Assembly: GCF_022548875.1 (NCBI RefSeq)
Contig: NZ_JAKZEW010000031.1
Span: 1-55,892, forward strand
Length of the DNA: 55,892 nt
Direction: 5' to 3'
Source of the DNA: Glycomyces sp. L485
GTDB taxonomy: Bacteria; Actinomycetota; Actinomycetes; Mycobacteriales; Micromonosporaceae
Made by a program: the position numbers and the translations under genes. The notes under the pieces are model-generated. The model was not told the origin of the DNA. It ran no database searches and saw only the letters and a list, made by a program, of their open reading frames with translations. This document shows, one piece after another, positions 37,211 to 46,143 of the stretch (the first letter of the stretch is position 1; each line of letters begins with the position of its first letter).

Positions 37211-37968
37211 TGTGCCGCCACCTGGCCTACCTGGGCCCGCCGCGAACGCTCGCCGAGCTGCTCACCGACCCGCCGCACGGCCTGTGCGAGCAGTCGTTCG
37301 AACCGCGTTGCCAGGAGCACGGCCGCGTGAACGCCGACGGCTTCGGCTTCGGCTGGTGGGACGGCGACGAGGGCCCGTACCGGTACCGGCGCGCCGTCCC
37401 GATCTGGTCCGACGCGAACCTGGCGGAACTGGCCCCTCGCGTCCGCAGCGGCGCAGCGCTTGGCACGGTCAGGGACGCGACCACCGGGTCCGTCCTCGAC
37501 GAGGCCTCGGTCGCACCGTTCCGGAGCGGCCGGTACCTGTTCAGCCACAACGGAGTCGTCCCGAACTGGCGACTGCTGCCGGAGGACGTCGACACGAGCC
37601 TGAGCGGCTCGGAGCTCCTGGACCTGGAATCGCTGAGCGACTCGGCGCTGCTGTGGGCGATGATCGTCGCGCGGATCCATGACGGGCAGCGTGTGGACAA
37701 GGCTGTGGAGACCGTGATCGCCCTGGTCGCGACCGTACGGCCGCAGGCGCGGCTGAACCTCCTCGTCATGGACTCGGGCGAGATCGTCGCGACGCGCCTG
37801 GGCGATAGTCTGATGTGCCGCCGAGGCGACGGCTGGATCCGCATCGCCTCGGAGCCCAGCGACGACGACGAGGGGTGGCGAGAGGTCCCGCAACGGCATC
37901 TGGTCCGGGCGACGGCGACGACCGTCGAGGTGCGGGCGCTGGCGCTCGCCGACGAACTAGGGACATAG
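37210..37968 (+). CDS. egtC: Gamma-glutamyl-hercynylcysteine S-oxide amidohydrolase
   Basis: This class II glutamine amidotransferase-like hydrolase removes glutamate from the EgtB product. The start Met and the nucleophile Cys2 (MCRHLAYLGPP) fit Ntn-type processing, and NADGFGFGWW, FSHNGVVPNW and SDSALLWAMI are family blocks. The ATG shares one base with the egtB stop (TGATG). The 252-residue length is normal. An egtE-like lyase does not follow. Confidence 0.92.
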   Translation: MCRHLAYLGPPRTLAELLTDPPHGLCEQSFEPRCQEHGRVNADGFGFGWWDGDEGPYRYRRAVPIWSDANLAELAPRVRSGAALGTVRDATTGSVLDEASVAPFRSGRYLFSHNGVVPNWRLLPEDVDTSLSGSELLDLESLSDSALLWAMIVARIHDGQRVDKAVETVIALVATVRPQARLNLLVMDSGEIVATRLGDSLMCRRGDGWIRIASEPSDDDEGWREVPQRHLVRATATTVEVRALALADELGT

Positions 37969-37977
37969 GAGGCGGGA

Positions 37978-38943
37978 GTGAAGGACCGAATCAGCGTCGA
38001 GGATCTGCTGAGCGCCGACCACTTCGAGCGGGAGCTCCGCGCCGACGTGGTGAAGGGTTTCGGCTCGGCCCAGAAGTCGCTGCCGCCCAAGTGGTTCTAC
38101 GACGACGAGGGCAGCCTGCTGTTCGAGCGGATCACCGGGCTGCCGGAGTACTACCCGTCCAGGGCCGAACGGGAGATCCTCGGCGACCGGGCGGCCCGGA
38201 TCGCCGAGACGGGCGCGCGGAGCCTGATCGAGCTCGGCTCGGGCTCCTCGGAGAAGACAAGGATCCTGCTCGACGCCCTGCACCCCGAGGTGTACGTCCC
38301 GGTCGACGTGAGCCGCGGCGCTCTGGAAGCGGCGGCCCGCGGACTGAGCAGCGCCTACCCGGGCCTCGCGGTCCGAGCCGTGGTCGGCGACTTCCAGCAC
38401 GACCTGCGCCTCCCCCGCTTCCAGGCTCCTCGCCTGCTGGCGTTCCTCGGCGGCACGATCGGGAATCTGCTTCCGGAGCAGCGCGAGCGGTTCCTCTCCG
38501 ACGTTCGTGGGTTGCTGGAGCCCGGGGACGCGCTGCTGGTGGGCGCCGACCTGGTCAAGGACGTGCCGACGCTCGTGGCCGCCTACGACGACGCGGAGGG
38601 GGTGACCGCGGCCTTCAACAAGAACGTCCTCAAGGTGCTGAACCGGCGGCTCCGCGCCGACTTCGACCCCGAGGACTTCGAACACGTCGCCCGCTGGGAC
38701 GAGGACGGCGAGCGGATCGAGATGCGGCTGCGGGCGGTCCGCGAGGTGACCGCCGAGTTCGCCGAGCTCGGTCTCGCCGTGAGATTCGAGAAGGGCGAAG
38801 AGCTGCTGACCGAGACCTCGGCGAAGTTCCGTCCCGACGGCCTGCGAGGCGAGCTCGTGCGCGCCGGCTTCGAACCGCGGCACTGGTGGACCGATGCCGG
38901 GGCGCGCTACGGGCTCTGCCTCGCGGCCGTACCGCCTTCCTAG
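37978..38943 (+). CDS. egtD: L-histidine N-alpha-methyltransferase
   Basis: EgtD transfers three methyl groups from SAM to histidine to form hercynine. The 321-residue protein has [23 protein letters not shown] at the N-terminus (residues 38-60), then [13 protein letters not shown] (SAM loop), [27 protein letters not shown] and the C-terminal GLCLAAV. The GTG at 37978 has GGAGG five bases upstream. Its TAG stop overlaps by two bases the stop of the convergent acyl-CoA dehydrogenase. Confidence 0.94.
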   Translation: MKDRISVEDLLSADHFERELRADVVKGFGSAQKSLPPKWFYDDEGSLLFERITGLPEYYPSRAEREILGDRAARIAETGARSLIELGSGSSEKTRILLDALHPEVYVPVDVSRGALEAAARGLSSAYPGLAVRAVVGDFQHDLRLPRFQAPRLLAFLGGTIGNLLPEQRERFLSDVRGLLEPGDALLVGADLVKDVPTLVAAYDDAEGVTAAFNKNVLKVLNRRLRADFDPEDFEHVARWDEDGERIEMRLRAVREVTAEFAELGLAVRFEKGEELLTETSAKFRPDGLRGELVRAGFEPRHWWTDAGARYGLCLAAVPPS

Positions 38944-40106
38944 AAGGCCTTGCCTCTGAGCAGCTCGCGGGCCATGACGATCCGTTGGATCTGGTTGGTG
39001 CCCTCGTAGATCTGGGTGATCTTGGCGTCGCGCATCATGCGTTCGACCGGGAAGTCCTTGGTGTAGCCGTAGCCGCCGAGGACCTGGACCATGTCGGTGG
39101 TGATCTCCATGGCCGCGTCGGAGGCGAAGCACTTGGCGGCCGCGCCGATGTACGTCAGGTCGGCGTCGCCGCGCTCGGACTTGGCCGCGGCGGCGTAGGT
39201 GAGCTCGCGTGCGGCGCTGATCTTCATGGCGGCGTCGGCCAGCATGAACTGCACGCCTTGGAACCCGGCGATCGGCTTGCCGAACTGCTCGCGCTCGGCC
39301 GCGTAGCCCGCGGCGGCGTCGAGCGCGCCCTGGGCGATGCCGAGGGCCTGGGCGGCGATGGTCACGCGGGTGTGGTCGAGCGTCCGCATGGCCAGGGAGA
39401 AGCCCTGGCCCTCCTCACCGACGATCCGGCCGGCCGGGATGCGCACCGAGTCGAAGTAGACCTCGGCGGTGGGCGAGCCCTTGATGCCGAGCTTCTTCTC
39501 GGGGGCGCCGAAGGAGACGCCGTGGTCGGCCTTCTCCACGACGAACGCCGATATGCCCCTCGAGCCGGCCTCGGGGTCGGTCACGGCGAAGACCGTGTAG
39601 TACTCGCTGACCCCGGCGTTGGTGATCCAGCGTTTGACGCCGTCGAGGACCCACTCGTCACCGTCGCGCACGGCGCGGGTCTTCATCGACGCGGCGTCGG
39701 ATCCGGCCTCGGGCTCGGACAGGCAGTAGGAGAACATCGCCTCGCCGGAGGCGACCGGCGGCAGGTAGCGCTGCTTGATCTCCTCGGAGGCGTCCAGCAG
39801 CAGCGGCAGCGTGCCCAGCTTGTTGACCGCCGGGATCAGCGAGGAGGAGGCGCAGGCGCGGGCGACCTCTTCGATGACGATGGCCGTGCCCAGCGCGTCG
39901 ATGCCGGCACCGCCGTACTTGACGGGGATGTGGGGCGCGTGGAGGTCGGCGGACCGCAACGCCGCATAGGAGGCCGAGGGGAAGGCGGCATCGGCGTCGG
40001 CCTCGGCGGCGTGAGGTGCGACTCCCGCATCGCAAACATCGCGTGTGGCAGTCCGGATTTCGGAGTATTCTGCTGGCAGCTGGTAGGGGCTGAACCCGGT
40101 GGACAT
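38940..40106 (-). CDS. Acyl-CoA dehydrogenase
   Basis: This FAD enzyme of beta-oxidation or branched-chain acyl-CoA catabolism has 388 residues. It has [61 protein letters not shown] and [12 protein letters not shown]; the Glu in YEGTNQIQR is the catalytic base of the short/medium-chain group. Chain-length preference is unknown. The ATG at 40106 lies 19 bp from a 14-bp palindrome that may be its operator. Confidence 0.93.
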   Translation of the reverse strand: MSTGFSPYQLPAEYSEIRTATRDVCDAGVAPHAAEADADAAFPSASYAALRSADLHAPHIPVKYGGAGIDALGTAIVIEEVARACASSSLIPAVNKLGTLPLLLDASEEIKQRYLPPVASGEAMFSYCLSEPEAGSDAASMKTRAVRDGDEWVLDGVKRWITNAGVSEYYTVFAVTDPEAGSRGISAFVVEKADHGVSFGAPEKKLGIKGSPTAEVYFDSVRIPAGRIVGEEGQGFSLAMRTLDHTRVTIAAQALGIAQGALDAAAGYAAEREQFGKPIAGFQGVQFMLADAAMKISAARELTYAAAAKSERGDADLTYIGAAAKCFASDAAMEITTDMVQVLGGYGYTKDFPVERMMRDAKITQIYEGTNQIQRIVMARELLRGKAF

Positions 40107-40125
40107 CGATGGCTCCCGGTCGTTG

Positions 40126-40139
40126 TTACTCGCGAGTAA
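40126..40139 (-). promoter_or_regulatory. Perfect 14-bp palindrome upstream of the acyl-CoA dehydrogenase
   Basis: TTACTCGCGAGTAA is a perfect palindrome 20-33 bp upstream of the ATG. Its position fits repression by a dimeric (for example TetR-family) regulator. Regulator not seen in the window. Confidence 0.55.
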
Positions 40140-40337
40140 GGTAAGTCGAGTCTAACGCATCCTCGGAGAACCCGGTGACACGGAACACCGGGAATTCGAC
40201 GCCGCTTTCCTGCAACGTCACCGCCGGTTCAACCGTGGAGCAGAATATACGATGGCGCATACCGAGGGCCCAAAGACGACGCAGCCACGCGAACCGGCCC
40301 AGGACTTAGACGACGAGACAGACAGGGCACGTATTAG

Positions 40338-41738
40338 ATGGGCAACCCGACTCAGAACCCCGAGACCCCGCAGAACACCACCACCCGGCCCCGCATCTCC
40401 TTCCTCGGGTGCGGCTACCTGGGCATCACCAACGCGATCTGCTTCGCCGAGCTCGGCTACGAGGTCATCGGGTACGACGTCGACGCCGCCAAGATCGAGG
40501 CGTTCTCCTCCGGGACCTTGCCCATCCACGAACCCGGACTGCCGGAACTGCTCAAGAAGAACCTCGAATCCGGGCGCCTGCGCTTCACCACCGACATCCA
40601 GACCGTGGCCGACTTCGCCGACGTCCACTTCATCTGCGTGGGCACCCCGCAGCGCCAGGGGGAGCACTCCGCCGACCTGTCCTACATCGAGGCCGCCGTC
40701 ACCGACCTCTCGCGCCACCTGAGCCGCAAGTGCCTCATCGTCGGCAAGTCCACCGTCCCGGTCGGCACCGCCTCCTGGGTCCAGGAGCTGGTCGACCGCC
40801 ACGCGCCCGAAGGACTCGGCGTCGAGGTCGGCTGGTCCCCCGAGTTCCTGCAGGAGTCGAACGCGATGCACGACGTCCTGCGCCCCAACCGCATCGTCTA
40901 CGCCGCTCAGAGCGAATGGGCCTCCAAGCTCCTCAGGGACGTCCACAAGGGCATCCTGGAGCTCGCCGCGGTCGAGGACCGCGAGGTCCCGATCGTCGAG
41001 ACCGACCTGGCCACCGCCGAGCTCGTCAAGGTCGCGGCGAACGCGTTCCTGTCGACCAAGATCTCCTTCATCAACGCCATGGCCGACCTGTGCGAGGTCA
41101 CCGGCGGCGACGTCACCGACCTTGCCCGCGCCATCGGCTACGACGCCCGCATCGGCAACAAGTTCCTACGCGCCGGCATCGGCTTCGGAGGCGGCTGCCT
41201 GCCGAAGGACATCCGCGCCCTCACCGCCCGCGCCGGCGAGCTCGGAGTGGGCGAGTCCTTCCGCTTCCTGGGCGAGGTCGACCAGCTCAACTCGCGGCGC
41301 CGCAGCCACACCGTGCGCGCCGTGGCCGACCTCGTCGGCCGGCCCTCCGGCCCGGCGGGGCCGAACCTGTCGGGCCTGCGCGTCGCCTACCTCGGCGCCA
41401 CCTTCAAGCCGGACACCGACGACATCCGCGACTCCCCGGCGCTCGCGATCGCGCGCAAGCTCCGCCAGGCCCGCGCCGACGTCGTCGTCTACGACCCCGA
41501 GGGCATCGAGAACGCCAAGGCGGCGGCTCCCGAACTCAGCTTCGTGAAGACTCTCCCCGAGGCCGTCGCTGAGGCTGACGTGGTGTGCGCGATGGTGCCG
41601 TGGGAGGAGTTCCGCACGCTCGACCCCGAGGCGCTGGGCCGCCAGGTCGCCGAACGGCGCATCCTCGACGGCATGAACGCCTTCGATCCCGAGCAGTGGA
41701 GCGCACACGGCTGGGACTACCGAGGCATCGGCCGCTGA
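40338..41738 (+). CDS. UDP-glucose 6-dehydrogenase-like enzyme
   Basis: The 466-residue UDP-glucose/GDP-mannose dehydrogenase family member has FLGCGYLGITNAICFAE (Rossmann), STVPVGTASW, ELVKVAANAFLSTKISF and GFGGGCLPKDIRAL with the catalytic Cys. The motif set, with FGGGCLPKD, is that of UDP-glucose dehydrogenases making UDP-glucuronate. Its ATG lacks a strong ribosome binding site. The 231-bp gap upstream holds a leader with no clear promoter. UDP-glucuronate could feed wall polysaccharides coded on both sides. Confidence 0.9.
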   Translation: MGNPTQNPETPQNTTTRPRISFLGCGYLGITNAICFAELGYEVIGYDVDAAKIEAFSSGTLPIHEPGLPELLKKNLESGRLRFTTDIQTVADFADVHFICVGTPQRQGEHSADLSYIEAAVTDLSRHLSRKCLIVGKSTVPVGTASWVQELVDRHAPEGLGVEVGWSPEFLQESNAMHDVLRPNRIVYAAQSEWASKLLRDVHKGILELAAVEDREVPIVETDLATAELVKVAANAFLSTKISFINAMADLCEVTGGDVTDLARAIGYDARIGNKFLRAGIGFGGGCLPKDIRALTARAGELGVGESFRFLGEVDQLNSRRRSHTVRAVADLVGRPSGPAGPNLSGLRVAYLGATFKPDTDDIRDSPALAIARKLRQARADVVVYDPEGIENAKAAAPELSFVKTLPEAVAEADVVCAMVPWEEFRTLDPEALGRQVAERRILDGMNAFDPEQWSAHGWDYRGIGR

Positions 41739-41746
41739 GGAGAGAT

Positions 41747-41768
41747 CCTATATCCTATAGGAAATAGG
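41747..41768. terminator. AT-rich inverted repeat between convergent genes
   Basis: CCTATaTCC, TATA, GGAaATAGG form a 9-bp stem with one mismatch and a 4-base loop. It is centred in the 32-bp gap between the stops of the UDP-glucose dehydrogenase and the 87-aa gene. It may act as a bidirectional terminator. Confidence 0.5.
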
Positions 41769-41770
41769 GG

Positions 41771-42034
41771 TCATACGTTCGGGTAGCTCGCGCTGGTCGT
41801 GATCCTCGTGAACGGCCAGGCGTGGGGCGGCCGTTCGACCAGGTCTTCCGGAGGGTCGGGCAGCGTCCTCGGGGCGTCGTGGCCGACCACGATGACCACG
41901 ACCCGGCCCGATGCGGTGAACACCTCGGTCCGGACCGACTCGCCGAGTCCCGCCACACCCTGGGTCAGCACCCATTCGAGCAGCTCGCCTCCGAGCCCGG
42001 AGCGGGCCTTGGCCTCCCACATCAACGTGTCCAT
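41771..42034 (-). CDS. Conserved small protein of unknown function
   Basis: The 87-residue product starts MDTLMWEAKARSG and has VFTASGRVVVIVVG and PPHAWPFTRI. Similar short proteins next to flavin prenyltransferase genes are familiar from other actinomycetes, but I know of no function. There is no signal peptide or membrane span. Its ATG lies 5 bp after the ubiX stop, so the two genes are likely co-transcribed. Confidence 0.65.
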   Translation of the reverse strand: MDTLMWEAKARSGLGGELLEWVLTQGVAGLGESVRTEVFTASGRVVVIVVGHDAPRTLPDPPEDLVERPPHAWPFTRITTSASYPNV

Positions 42035-42039
42035 GAGGT

Positions 42040-42630
42040 CTACTCTCTTTCGGGGTCAGGCCCTTCCGAACCTAGTCCGTTCCAGCGCCTGGCCTTCGGG
42101 CCGGGCAGGTCGAACTGGTCGAGGGCCCGCACCACGACGTGGTCCACGATGTCGTCGACCGTCTCGGGGAGGTTGTAGAACGCCGGGACCGGCGGCATGA
42201 CGACTGCGCCCATGCGCGAGAGCGCCAGCAGATTCTCCAGGTGGATGTCCGATAGCGGACTCTCGCGGGCGACGAGGACGAGCCTGCGCTTCTCCTTGAG
42301 CACCACGTCGGCGGCCCGTCCGATGAGGCCCTCGGTGTAGCCGGTGCGGATGCCCGCCACGGTCTTCATGCTGCACGGCGCGATGATCATGCCGTCGGTG
42401 CGGAAGGAGCCCGAGGAGATCGGTGCGGCCTGGTCCCCGTGCCCCCAGGTGTGGTCGGCGAGCCGCGCGAGTTCGGCCACCGTGCGGCCGGTCTCCAGTT
42501 TCAGGGTGGTGCGCGCCCACTTCGAGACGACCAGATGCGTCTCGACGTCCTCGATCCCGTGCAACGCTTCGAGCAGCCGGACCCCGAACACGGCTCCGGT
42601 GGCCCCGGTCATGCCGACGATCAATCTCAT
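42040..42630 (-). CDS. ubiX: Flavin prenyltransferase, UbiX family
   Basis: UbiX makes prenylated FMN for UbiD decarboxylases. The 196-residue protein has VGMTGATGAVFGVRLLEAL, APCSMKTVAGIRTGYTEGLI, LVLVARESPLSDIHLENLLAL and MPPVPAFYNLPETVDDIVDH, all standard. The ATG at 42630 follows GGAGG by six bases. No UbiD-like gene is in the window; in many actinomycetes this pair serves futalosine-route menaquinone synthesis. Confidence 0.92.
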   Translation of the reverse strand: MRLIVGMTGATGAVFGVRLLEALHGIEDVETHLVVSKWARTTLKLETGRTVAELARLADHTWGHGDQAAPISSGSFRTDGMIIAPCSMKTVAGIRTGYTEGLIGRAADVVLKEKRRLVLVARESPLSDIHLENLLALSRMGAVVMPPVPAFYNLPETVDDIVDHVVVRALDQFDLPGPKARRWNGLGSEGPDPERE

Positions 42631-42788
42631 GCGAGACCTCCAGACTCCCGACGACTGCACCGTAGAGCGCCGCCGACGCACCGCGGCGGCGAGACCGCCG
42701 CGAAGCGAGGTCACTCACGGCCTCGCCCACGCTGTCCCATCCCGGCTTATTACCCCGAATCACGGCATCTGAGCCATAAACTCACGGC

Positions 42789-43640
42789 ATGAGGCGATTC
42801 AAGATCGGGATCGGCGTCGCGGCCACACTATTCATTCTGCTCGCCTGGGCCTGGCCGAACGGTCCCGATGCCGAACAGGACCGCTCGGGCGCGGAGACCT
42901 CGGCGACGGAGTCCCCGTCGCCGGACCGCAGAGCCGCCGCCGAGCCGGAACCGGAGCAGACGTCCCCGAGCGAGGAGGAACCCTCCCCCACCGAGGCCGA
43001 GCCGAGCGGCGAGCCCGAGACCGGGCCGGTCGGCGAGCGGCACCGGGGGCCGCTCGGCACCCGCGACCGCACAGGCGCCGACACCATAGCCCTGACCTTC
43101 GACGACGGACCCGACCCGAAGTGGACGCCGAGGGTCCTCGACAGGCTCCGCGAAGACGGCGTCAAGGCCACGTTCTGCGTCATCGGCGCCTACGCCGAGG
43201 CCAACCCCGACCTCATCGCCGATATCGTCCACGACGGACACACGCTGTGCAGCCACACCTGGTTTCACGAGTTCGACCTGGGCAGATGGAGCGACCGGGA
43301 GATCCGGGCGAATCTACAGCGCACGAACGACGCCATCCAGAAGGCCGCCCCCGGCACCGAAGTGAGGTACTTCCGCCACCCGGGCGGGAGATGGACCCAG
43401 CGCGCCATCGCCGTCGCCGCCGACATGGGCATGGAGTCGCTCCACTGGGCCGTGGACCCCTCCGACTGGGACGCCGGTAAGACCGAGGCCCAGATCCGCA
43501 ACCACGTCCTCAACCGGACGAAGCCGGGCTCGATCGTCCTGCTGCACGACGGCGCGTCGAACCAGAGGCACATGTACGGCGCCCTGGGCTCCATCCTGGA
43601 CGAGTTCGGGCGCCGCGGGTACGCCATGGTGGCCTTGTAA
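42789..43640 (+). CDS. Secreted or membrane-anchored polysaccharide deacetylase (CE4)
   Basis: The 283-residue protein starts with a signal or anchor helix (IGVAATLFILLAWAW) and a disordered Glu/Pro/Ser linker of about 75 residues. The NodB domain follows with LTFDDGPDPKWTP, HTLCSHTWFHEF (metal His pair), YFRHPGGRW and IVLLHDG. It would act outside the cell on peptidoglycan or a GlcNAc polymer. It converges on the small Asp-rich protein with a 14-bp gap. Confidence 0.87.
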   Translation: MRRFKIGIGVAATLFILLAWAWPNGPDAEQDRSGAETSATESPSPDRRAAAEPEPEQTSPSEEEPSPTEAEPSGEPETGPVGERHRGPLGTRDRTGADTIALTFDDGPDPKWTPRVLDRLREDGVKATFCVIGAYAEANPDLIADIVHDGHTLCSHTWFHEFDLGRWSDREIRANLQRTNDAIQKAAPGTEVRYFRHPGGRWTQRAIAVAADMGMESLHWAVDPSDWDAGKTEAQIRNHVLNRTKPGSIVLLHDGASNQRHMYGALGSILDEFGRRGYAMVAL

Positions 43641-43654
43641 GGGCCGCGAAAAGA

Positions 43655-44083
43655 TCAGCGCAGGTTCTCGGGCATCCTGCGACCCGGCAGGAGCGCGAGG
43701 AACGCGAGGCCGAGGAGCCCGACGGACAGGGCCGCCTGCACCGGGGCCGAGAGGCCGAGCCGGCCGCGGCCGGCTCCGCCGTCGCCGGCCTCGCCGCCGG
43801 GTTCGCGGACCTCCGGCTCGGGAGGACCGCCGCCGCCGGGGGTGGAGCCGGTCGTGTCGTCGCCGTTCCCTTCGCCACCGTCGTCACCGTCCTCCGCGTC
43901 GGGCGTGCCGTCGCCGTCGTAGTCGGGGACGGGGGTCTCCGGTGGGAAGACCGGGTTGGTCTCGTCGACGTAGCTCCAGTCCACCTGGGGCGCTTCGCCA
44001 TCGTGCGGAGGGAATGACAGAGCGCCCACCGCGCCGACGAAGGTCGCGGCGAGCACCAGACGCAGCAGCCGGTTCTTGCGCAC
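43655..44083 (-). CDS. Secreted Asp/Gly-rich protein with C-terminal membrane anchor
   Basis: The 142-residue product has an N-terminal signal helix (LLRLVLAATFVGAVGAL) and an acidic low-complexity middle with DYDGDGTPDAEDGDDGGEG, like a thrombospondin type 3 calcium loop. A Pro/Gly-rich spacer follows, then a C-terminal helix (AALSVGLLGLAFLALLPG) with a basic tail. It lacks an LPxTG motif. The GTG at 44083 has AAGGTG upstream. Function unknown; a calcium-binding surface protein is a possibility. Confidence 0.6.
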   Translation of the reverse strand: MRKNRLLRLVLAATFVGAVGALSFPPHDGEAPQVDWSYVDETNPVFPPETPVPDYDGDGTPDAEDGDDGGEGNGDDTTGSTPGGGGPPEPEVREPGGEAGDGGAGRGRLGLSAPVQAALSVGLLGLAFLALLPGRRMPENLR

Positions 44084-44175
44084 AGGTACACCTTAGTTCC
44101 AATGCACCAGAGCCGCTCGCCTGTTGCCCCCTATAACCCGTTCGAGTTTTGTTGAAGGACTTGGAAGGCGGCGAG

Positions 44176-46143
44176 CTAGGCGCGGGCGGCTCGGCGGGCG
44201 CCGACGATGATCGCCCCGACGAAGGTGGCGGCGACGTAGACGGCGAGCGCGGCGAACGTCGCGGTGGCGACGATCGGCTCGGTCACGAGCGAGGCCGCGG
44301 AGGCGGCGACGGCGATGAGGCCGCGCGCGGGCCAGCCGAGTCCGAGGTCGCGGCGGCTCACGGGCGAGGCGGCCTTGTCGAGCCCGGCGGCGAGGTCGTA
44401 GAAGTACAGGGAGACGACGCCGAGCAGCGCGAACAGGACCGGCCAGGAGACCCCGGCGACGAGTCCGGCGGCGGTGATGACGCCGAGTTCGATCGCGCGG
44501 AGCCCCGCGGGGATGAGCCAGTCGAAGATGCCGTCGTGGTCGCTTCTGGCCGAGGCGATCCCGGCCAGGACCGCGACGCATGCGAGGACGAGCGGTGTCC
44601 ACGTGAGGCCTTCGGCGGCGCGCCACACCGCGACGCCCGTCACTGCGGCGGCCAACGCGGTCGAGACCACCGGGAGGTTCGAGAAGCGGTGCCGGTTGGC
44701 GGGCATGGCCCGCGCGAGGACGCCGTCGTCGCGGTGGGCCGCCCGGTCGGGGCGGCGCAGTGCGGCGGTGCGCGCCGCGAGGGTGCGCAGGAGGCGTCCG
44801 GCGCTGGTGTACGCGAGGGCGAGCAGCTGCCAGCACAGGAGCGCTGTGATCGCGATCCTCGGGCCGAAGGCCACGGCGGCGACGGCCAGCAGAAGCCAGC
44901 GCTCGCCGACGCCGGCGACGATGGTGCGCTTGGCCCAGTACAGGAAGGACCGGTGGGCGCCCATGACGTGCTCGGAGGCCGAGCCGAGGCGCTGCCCGAG
45001 GTGGGCGGCGCGTCCGACGGGCGGGGCGGTTTCGCGTTTGCGGGCCTGGCGGACGACGGCGGTGTCGAGCAGGACGGCGTACCAGGTGTCGGCGGTGTGC
45101 CTGACGGTCTGCGTGACCATGGCTGCGACGGCGATGCCCCAGGCGGCGGCGGTGGAGCCGTCGAGAGCGGCACCGGCGGCGAGGCCGGCGTAGATCGCGT
45201 ACTCCTTGCCGCGGTCGGCCATCATGTCGAGCCAGCCGCCGAAGGACGAGAAGTTCTGGGTGTAGCGCGCGAGCTGGCCGTCGACGCAGTCGAACACGAA
45301 GCTGAAGTACATCAGGGCGGCGGCGAGGAGGTACCACCAGCTGAAGCCGGAGGCGAAGATCGCGGCCGCTCCGAGCGCGAGGGCGATGGAGACCCAGGTG
45401 ATGGGGGTGGGGGTCCATCCCAGTCGCGCTCCGAACTTGACGAGTCTCGGGGACCACGAGGAGACGGCGTAGGTGGCGAAGAGGTCGTCGTCGTATTTGA
45501 CGGCGTTGCGCAGCCGCCAGGCGTCCATGTCGACCGAGGTGAACTCGGCGATGGTCTCGGCGGCCTCGTCGGCGTCGCCGGCCTGCCGGTGCGCGAGTCC
45601 GCTCGTCCGGTAGGCGTTGACGGGGATCGCGCGGGCGTGCAGGGCGGCGAGGACGGCCTCGAACGCGTCGCCGGGGGATTCGGCGGGCCAGTGGCGGCGC
45701 AGGCGCGCCAGGTGCGCGGCCGAGACCTTCGCGAGCCCGCCGAGGCGGGCCGGGCCGGGGCCGGGGCCGGTGACCAGGCCGCGTTCGACGCTCACCGGTT
45801 CGGCGGCCGCGTCGTCGGTGCCGACGAGCACGCCGGAGCGGCGCGAGGAGTCGGATAGGACGGCGGCGACGGTGGTCTGAGAGGCGACCAGGTCGGCGTA
45901 GGCGAGGAACAGGGCGCCGGTTCCCGAGAAGGCGATCTCGCGGAGGTGTTCGAGGTCGCTCGCGGCGTCGGCCGACTCGATCTGCGCGGCTTTGACGGTC
46001 AAGTCCGCTCCGGGCCTGATGAGCACGGTCACATCGTCGCATCCGGCCTCTCGGACCTGGGCGATGAGCCGGTCGAGGACCGTGCCGTCTTCGGGTGTTT
46101 CGATGGAGCCGCCTGGCGCCGGCAGGATGACGGCTCGGCTCAC
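44176..46143 (-). CDS. CDP-alcohol phosphotransferase with N-terminal nucleotidyltransferase-like and C-terminal DUF5941 regions
   Basis: The 655-residue protein has a soluble N-terminal region (1-210) with the length and order of a nucleotidyltransferase but a degenerate loop (LPAPGGSIE in place of LAAGxGxR). The CDP-alcohol phosphotransferase domain starts near 245. Its full signature D-x2-DG-x2-AR-x8-G-x3-D-x3-D lies at residues 285-310. Many more membrane segments follow to the end. It could transfer a polyol phosphate or inositol phosphate to a lipid or second polyol. It overlaps the ABC ATPase gene (ATGA). Confidence 0.82.
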   Translation of the reverse strand: MSRAVILPAPGGSIETPEDGTVLDRLIAQVREAGCDDVTVLIRPGADLTVKAAQIESADAASDLEHLREIAFSGTGALFLAYADLVASQTTVAAVLSDSSRRSGVLVGTDDAAAEPVSVERGLVTGPGPGPARLGGLAKVSAAHLARLRRHWPAESPGDAFEAVLAALHARAIPVNAYRTSGLAHRQAGDADEAAETIAEFTSVDMDAWRLRNAVKYDDDLFATYAVSSWSPRLVKFGARLGWTPTPITWVSIALALGAAAIFASGFSWWYLLAAALMYFSFVFDCVDGQLARYTQNFSSFGGWLDMMADRGKEYAIYAGLAAGAALDGSTAAAWGIAVAAMVTQTVRHTADTWYAVLLDTAVVRQARKRETAPPVGRAAHLGQRLGSASEHVMGAHRSFLYWAKRTIVAGVGERWLLLAVAAVAFGPRIAITALLCWQLLALAYTSAGRLLRTLAARTAALRRPDRAAHRDDGVLARAMPANRHRFSNLPVVSTALAAAVTGVAVWRAAEGLTWTPLVLACVAVLAGIASARSDHDGIFDWLIPAGLRAIELGVITAAGLVAGVSWPVLFALLGVVSLYFYDLAAGLDKAASPVSRRDLGLGWPARGLIAVAASAASLVTEPIVATATFAALAVYVAATFVGAIIVGARRAARA

